Origin: Conoideocrella luteorostrata
Lineage: Eukaryota; Ascomycota; Sordariomycetes; Hypocreales; Clavicipitaceae
Reading direction: 5' to 3'
Length of the DNA: 26,190 nucleotides
Assembly: GCA_032433595.1 (NCBI GenBank)
Contig: JASWJB010000466.1
Coordinates: forward strand, 1 to 26,190
Part shown: positions 21,052 through 26,190 of the stretch, in pieces
Layout: each line of letters begins with the position of its first letter
How positions within the stretch are numbered: the first letter of the stretch is position 1
Program-made: the position numbers and the translations under genes
Notes under the pieces: model-generated
The model's database searches: none
Told to the model about the DNA's origin: nothing
What the model saw: only the letters and a program-made list of their open reading frames with translations

Positions 21052-22463
21052 ATGGCGGCAACAGTGGCTCAATCGCAAGCGCCATCGACTTTATCTTCAA
21101 ACAGTCTTACTTCGCCCTCTGGACCAGGTTCTCATCACCGCAGCCACTACCAGATGCAAGATGCGAGAGCTCAAGATCAACAAGTCGAGTCACAACCGCG
21201 CACACACAAGTTCAACCCTTGCAATTTCAAGGTTGTCCGCACTCTTGGAACAGGTTGGTAATCTAAATATGCAATCTCAGCAAAGGGCTGTTTTGAGCTC
21301 TATTACAATAATCGCTCAAGCACCCATTCATTACCATACCTCATTTCGTTACGGCCACATCCGTTGGTTCTAATTGATTCTCGTTTTTGTAGGTACATTC
21401 GCGCGAGTTTGTCTGGTTCGACCGTCTAATGCTCCTGACATACCCCTGGAGCAAGACACCACGGGCAACGCCGAGGTGTACGCCCTCAAAATCCTACGCA
21501 AAACAGAAGTTATCAAGCTAAAGCAAGTCGACCATGTTCGCCACGAGAGGGCCGTCCTGGCCGATGTAGCTGGCCACCCCTTCATCACCAATCTCCTTGG
21601 CTCTTTTTCTGACCACGACTCGCTATACATGCTGCTCGATTACGTCCCCGGCGGAGAACTTTTCAGTTATTTGCGAAAGTTTCGGCGATTTGACGAGTCC
21701 ACAGCCTGCTTCTATGCCGCGGAGATTGTCCTCGTCTTGGAATATCTACACGAGAAGCAAGGTGGCGTGGCGTACCGGGACCTCAAGCCGGAAAATCTCC
21801 TGTTGGATAAGGACGGCCACATCAAGCTGGTAGATTTCGGGTTCGCCAAGCGCCTAGGCTACAAGGATGACCATCCCGTTGAGACGTACACCCTCTGCGG
21901 CACACCAGAGTATCTCGCTCCCGAGGTGATCCATAACAAAGGTCACACCACAGCAGTAGACTGGTGGGCATTGGGCATCCTGATATATGAATTTCTTACC
22001 GGATATCCGCCGTTTTGGCACCAGAATCCCATCGAGATTTATAAGCAGTAAGTACATCATACATACACATCGCCACCGTTTACGGTTGTATCATCCAAGT
22101 CCCGATGCAGAAACTAACATGACCAACGCAACCAGAATTGTTGAGAAGCCGGTAACATTCCCTCAAGACCCTCCCCTATCCGAAGAAGCGCAAGACATCA
22201 TCCGCTCCTTCTGCACCATCGACCGCTCAAGACGCCTCGGCAACATCAGCGGAGGCGCAGGCCGCGTCAAAGCCCACCCTTTCTTTCAACATATCAACTG
22301 GGACGACATGATCAACCGCCGACATTCAGGACCCATCGTCCCGCCTATACGATATCCGGGAGATGCGCAATGCTTCGACACGTATCCCGAAGATGATGGC
22401 AAGCGCGATCAGTACACGAATGACATGGTACAAAAGTTTGAGCAGTACTTTCAAGATTTCTGA
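21052..22463 (+). CDS. cAMP-dependent protein kinase catalytic subunit (second-type, PkaC2/Cpk2-like)
   Basis: Three exons, 21052-21253, 21393-22047 and 22136-22463, with introns of 139 and 88 bp, give 394 aa. The first donor is GTTGGT, unusual but required to form LGTGTFARV; the second is GTAAGT. Seen: a polar Ser/Gln-rich N-terminus (1-53), glycine loop LGTGTFARV (65-73), ATP Lys in YALKILRK (K100), catalytic loop YRDLKPEN (195-202, with YRD instead of HRD as in PKA), DFGFAKR (215-221), activation Thr in TYTLCGTPEYLAPE (T234), DWWALGILIYEFLTGYPPF, and a C-terminal tail ending QYFQDF, the FxxF that AGC kinases dock on their own N-lobe. PKA frees this subunit from its regulatory partner on cAMP binding. 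The segment between DFG and T234 is about six residues longer than in animal PKA. The short N-terminus and ETYTLCGT suggest the second fungal isoform rather than the main one; that subtype call is inference. Confidence 0.94.
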
Positions 22464-23318
22464 AGCACGCGGACTGGCGCATTAGGTTTTCTCAACATTT
22501 TCAAGTTAAATGACAGGAAGAGCTTGGAAGATATGCAGCATGACTTTTTTTTTTTTAAGTTTTTACATTCATGGGCAGATGGAAGAAGCCAAATACAGCA
22601 CAAGCAACTCGTCTTCCATTTTTTTTTAAAAACGTTTTGGTAAGAGAGGGATAATACGTCTGACCTGGAGAAGGAGAGACAACAAAAGAAAGGGGGAGGG
22701 AGAGGGGGTATGGCACAAGCGTCAAGAACTGGTGTCACTTGGGAGTTGGGTATTTGGATTTGGTCTGGACTCACTAGGAAATTTTGTCACACAGGAAAGT
22801 GGCAGGGCAACACGGCGTTTACACGGACGGGTTCACGGTTTGAAATTACTCTCAGGTGGAGCACAAGTTATGGATTCTTGGGTAGTACCCGAGAGTAGGA
22901 GTACACAACAACATGTGGGTTTTGGTTTGTTCTGGCCAGACCGGAAATTGGATGGAGAACGAACGGTACACAGAAAGTATAGTACTTACTTAGGTTATAA
23001 TACCATCATCATCACAGCGGGAATTTGGGTTTTTAAAAACCAAAAAGGTATTTCTTTCTCGCAAAGTAAAGAACATTCACTATATATTCACATTGCTCCT
23101 TTCCCCTCCATGTACGTATATATATAATGCCAACTAATGTATAAAACGAGACGGGATCATCATAAACCAGACACCAAGTCAACCTGCCACAACCCAATGC
23201 AAATAAGCAAGCAAGCGAACAAGGAATAATCAGACATTACAATCGTTACAACTACAACTCCTATCCCCGTCCCGTCCCATCTCATCTCATCCCATCCCCA
23301 TGTAAAGTAGGTAGGTGT
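22464..23318. other. Convergent 3' intergenic region
   Basis: This 855-bp stretch lies between the stops of the PKA and 5-phosphatase genes. It has poly-T tracts (22544-22556 and about 22620-22627) and AT-rich sequence compatible with 3' UTRs. No coding frame is convincing. Confidence 0.6.
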
Positions 23319-24979
23319 CTACCTCGCCTTATACATCCACCACGTCCCCATCCCTACAGCCAATAGTGTAGCCAGAATCCACGCTCCCTCCTTGGTACTC
23401 CACAGGAAGGCACTCCATCCCGTCACCAATTCCTTTCGTCTAGCCGCTCTCCTGCGCTCCCACGCCTCTGGGTCAACTTCCACGGGTAATCTCGCTCTCG
23501 GGTCCGACGACACGCCGCGCGTTGACTCTGAGGGTGCCATGTCCTCCGGTGGGATGAGGGGAACTTGTATCCTCAGATATACGGCTCGGTGGTCACTACT
23601 TCTCGCCAGCGGGAGGGCGTCGTAAGCGAGGACATTCATCCTCGGTGAATCATTTTCTGATTTCGACTTCACCCACGACGGGAGGTCGAGGTAGAGAACA
23701 CGGTCTGTCCAGCTAGGATATCGGTGCGAGGCAAACTTCCAAGGCACATCGGCTTCGTCTTCATCACTGACGGGGCTGTCTTTCGGGAGCACGTTGTATT
23801 TGTATGTCGGGGGGAACTTGATGTCTTCTTCTGATAACCCATGCATGGTGCGTCCTGCGGCCCTCTCGCGGGTGAGTTGATCGAGGGGCAGGAAAGTGGG
23901 ATAGTAATTCTCAGAACTGGGGTCTAAGCTTGGGAAAGCAGCGTTCGGTGGCGGAGAGGACGTAGATATTCTGTAGTTGAGGTCCCCTGCGACGAACAGG
24001 TGCGAACTTGGTTTAAATACGGAAATACCGTGTAAGCCCCGCTGGACCTGCAGATGCTCCTCGTCATGAGTGTCGTGCAGCAAACGATGTGTCTCTCCGT
24101 CACCCTCGCCACCACCACCACTCTCCCCCGACTGAGCAGGGGGTGGTGTTCCCTCTGGCCCCTTGAATCCATCGAGTATCGTCTCAGGATCGCCAAACGT
24201 CATCCCGCGCATGATGGCGGCCCAATTCGCATTCCTCCGTGGCAAGTTCCACTCCATAGCCGCCAAGTGCGTGGCAACAAATGTCAACTCTGTTGCCTGC
24301 CTCCCGTCGCCCTCGACGTCGTACAGTGTTCGAAGGCCCACGGCTCCCTTGTTGCCCATCTCGGCGGCGCCAAACCCGACCTCCGCATCCTGCAGACGAC
24401 GTATTCTTTGGGGGTCCCTGGCGAAGAGCATTATAGCTGTGTATCCGACATTATGGGCCTTTATCAACGTAAACGTTCGTTCTGGCTTGGGGGGCAAATC
24501 TGATTCGGACGTTGTGGGGGTTATTGACACCACAGACTCAGCTTCATCTGCTTGAGCGCCATGGATGTGTCGTCGGGCAGCGAGGTTGATGGCTTCGTCG
24601 AACCGTGAGAAGTAGGGTTGGAGAAAGTAGTCCCCGATGAAAGACGGGCTCAATGGTGCGACTTCCTGGAGAGATCTGCCGTCCACAAAATCAGCCATGA
24701 AAACAAGCTGAAAGCCCAGTAAATAGGAAGGCAAGAAAACGCTCACAAGACGACAATATCCGGCAAACCAGCGGCATTGTTCGTAAACGCGGTGTGCACG
24801 TGGTTGGCAAACACACCGACATTGACCAAGTTCTTTGCACAATTGAAAGTCAGTACCAACAGGTCAACGGTTGACGGAGCCATGGCTGGCTGCGTCGTCA
24901 AGTCTCTAGTGTTTTGGATCTTGTCAGTGCCAGCGCTGTGTCCAGATGCCGGGAGGTCGAGGCCCATTGACGTCGCCAT
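23319..24979 (-). CDS. Tail-anchored inositol polyphosphate 5-phosphatase (Inp54-like)
   Basis: Two exons, 24979-24747 and 24675-23319, with a 71-bp intron (GTGAGC...GCAG) splitting a Leu codon, give 529 aa. The joined sequence PDIVVLSLQEVAP (73-85) restores the family's metal-binding Glu (E82). Other motifs of the Mg-dependent 5-phosphatase fold are intact: LTFNCAKN (43-50), GFGAAEMGNKGAVGLR (178-193), THLAAMEWNLPRRN (213-226), VAGDLNYRI (306-314), FPPTYKYN (365-372), PSWTDRVLY (398-406) and SSDHRAVYL. The last 23 residues form a hydrophobic helix followed by KAR, a tail anchor. Yeast Inp54 has the same plan: it removes the 5-phosphate of PI(4,5)P2 and is held in the ER membrane by its C-terminus, so an ER face location is inferred. 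A Gly/Glu-rich insert lies at about 252-272. A second ATG at 24883 (context GCCATGG) gives a protein 32 residues shorter and could be the true start. Confidence 0.93.
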
Positions 24980-26190
24980 GTGTGTTCTCAGTGTGTTGGG
25001 GTGCAGCCAGCCAGAGGTGCAGCAGTCAGTGCAGGCCGGTGCAGTCGGTAGTTACTCCGTACGAGTAACTTAATTGAGGTAATAAGTGGCAAGGGTGTGT
25101 GGCCTCCTCTGTCTATCTGGTTGCGTGGGGGAGGGAACTGCCGGCTGCCGATCTGATTAGATACACCCAATACTGCGTACGAGATGGGACAATGAGTATT
25201 GATATAAGTTACAATACAACACAATACAATACTGTACTGTACTGCACTATACTGTACGACAAGTAACTGCTTTTAGGCACCTACGGAGCAGGAGGACCTG
25301 CAGATGCCCACGTCACTGATGGGATAAACCTGGCCCGACTTCTTGGGGCGGGGGGTGGAGAGAGGGTTGTGGAGAGAGAGAGATAGACGGAGACACGAGA
25401 CCAGGCAGGCGTAGGCAGCGGTAGTCAGAACTATACTCCGTAGCTACTGCTGCTGCAAAATTGCTCTGCTTCGATCTTTTTATTCTTTTGTTGGCGACGG
25501 GCTGCCGCGGAACTTAATATAGGATATCTGCACCCGCTGTCAAGTCAGGTCATGTTCACGTCGTGTTCACATCCGTGTCCACATCGTGTCCACCCTCATC
25601 CAGGCGTCCATCAGCAGCCAGCCGCAAGCAGAGGCAGTGCAGCCGGCACCTGCCCAGCTAAAGAATCGGGCTGCGGCACCCGAGAGTCAAATAGAAAAAT
25701 TCTAGGTCACTCCCCTTGTTACATTGGCCGACAACATTAATACAGTTAGTACATATTCTTGAACCTAGATCCTGTTTTGCTCGGTTTAATGCGCCTTCAT
25801 CCGCCATGCTCCAGTGGTCACGATGGCAGGCAAAATGATCCATCTCCCAAGTCATCCTGTGAACCCAGCATTGGGGCCGGGCCCATCACACGAAATCCGC
25901 CGACACACAGTGGCATGCGAGTATTGTACAGTACAGTACCTCATAAATTGTATTGAGTCTCCATAGATGAAATTCGTGTGTTCCTAGGGGACGGACTATG
26001 AATTATATAGATATTTACAAAGTACTCGGTGTGCCTGTCCGTGTATGCCTTGTTAGCCTGGCATGCGGGGGACAGTTTAACTGAGCCATTTCGTCCACAT
26101 TGTCTAATTAACCCTTTTAATTCGAACGCCCACCACAGATGCAATTAAAGCTTATTATTAATAAAATATATAATATAAATGGCTAACTAA
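24980..26190. other. Upstream region of the 5-phosphatase gene to window end
   Basis: About 1.2 kb with no supported gene. It holds TACTCCGTA copies at 25053 and 25434, a run of ACAATAC and ACTGT units at 25211-25256, and a very AT-rich end (26130-26190). Minus-strand frame 25855-25658 (65 codons, ATG start) has no recognisable content. Confidence 0.5.
25211..25256 (+). repeat. Degenerate short tandem repeats
   Basis: ACAATAC-like units are followed by ACTGT units in gene-free DNA upstream of the 5-phosphatase gene. GTACAGTACAGTAC at about 25927 echoes the second unit. Confidence 0.6.

Noticed and set aside
24054..24503. 149-codon plus-strand frame
   Set aside because: It is a shadow of the 5-phosphatase exon on the other strand, whose motifs are intact.

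Overview
This window looks like nuclear DNA of a filamentous ascomycete. The genes have short GT-AG introns (59-259 bp), lie far apart, and encode fungus-specific families (Pal1, a GRAM-TBC Rab-GAP of the Gyp2/Mdr1 type, a fungal PKA catalytic subunit with a FxxF end). Protein style suggests Sordariomycetes, perhaps Hypocreales, but that placement is inference. I see no prokaryotic, viral or plasmid signature. There are no operons; genes stand alone on either strand.

Layout. 1-776 (minus): N-terminal 231 residues of a RecA/Rad51-paralog-like protein without a recognisable Walker A, cut by the window edge. 1884-3987 (minus): Pal1 morphology/endocytosis protein, 4 exons, 544 aa. 3988-8719: 4.7 kb without a convincing gene, holding simple repeats and copies of a 9-bp motif. 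8720-9710 (minus): short-chain dehydrogenase-like protein, 4 exons, 262 aa. 10725-11381 (plus): intronless NUDIX hydrolase, 218 aa. 11929-15404 (minus): GRAM-TBC-EF-hand Rab GTPase-activating protein, 2 exons, 1127 aa, convergent with the NUDIX gene. 17113-17925 (plus): decayed gene readable only across several frames. 18212-18301 (minus): intron-containing tRNA-Glu(UUC). 18302-21051: gene-poor leader and promoter sequence. 21052-22463 (plus): PKA catalytic subunit, 3 exons, 394 aa. 23319-24979 (minus): tail-anchored inositol polyphosphate 5-phosphatase, Inp54-like, 2 exons, 529 aa, convergent with the PKA gene. 24980-26190: no gene seen.

The genes do not form a pathway or a biosynthetic cluster. 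Several act in membrane traffic and signalling (Pal1 in cortical endocytosis, the TBC protein on Rab GTPases, the 5-phosphatase on PI(4,5)P2, PKA in cAMP signalling), but they are not obviously co-regulated. I found no complete undescribed system. The signals most worth a second look are the intergenic-only 9-mer TACTCCGTA/TACGGAGTA (15 exact copies found by eye), the multi-frame pseudogene with paired CxxC motifs, the Walker-A-less Rad51-paralog-like gene, and the SDR whose catalytic Tyr position carries His.
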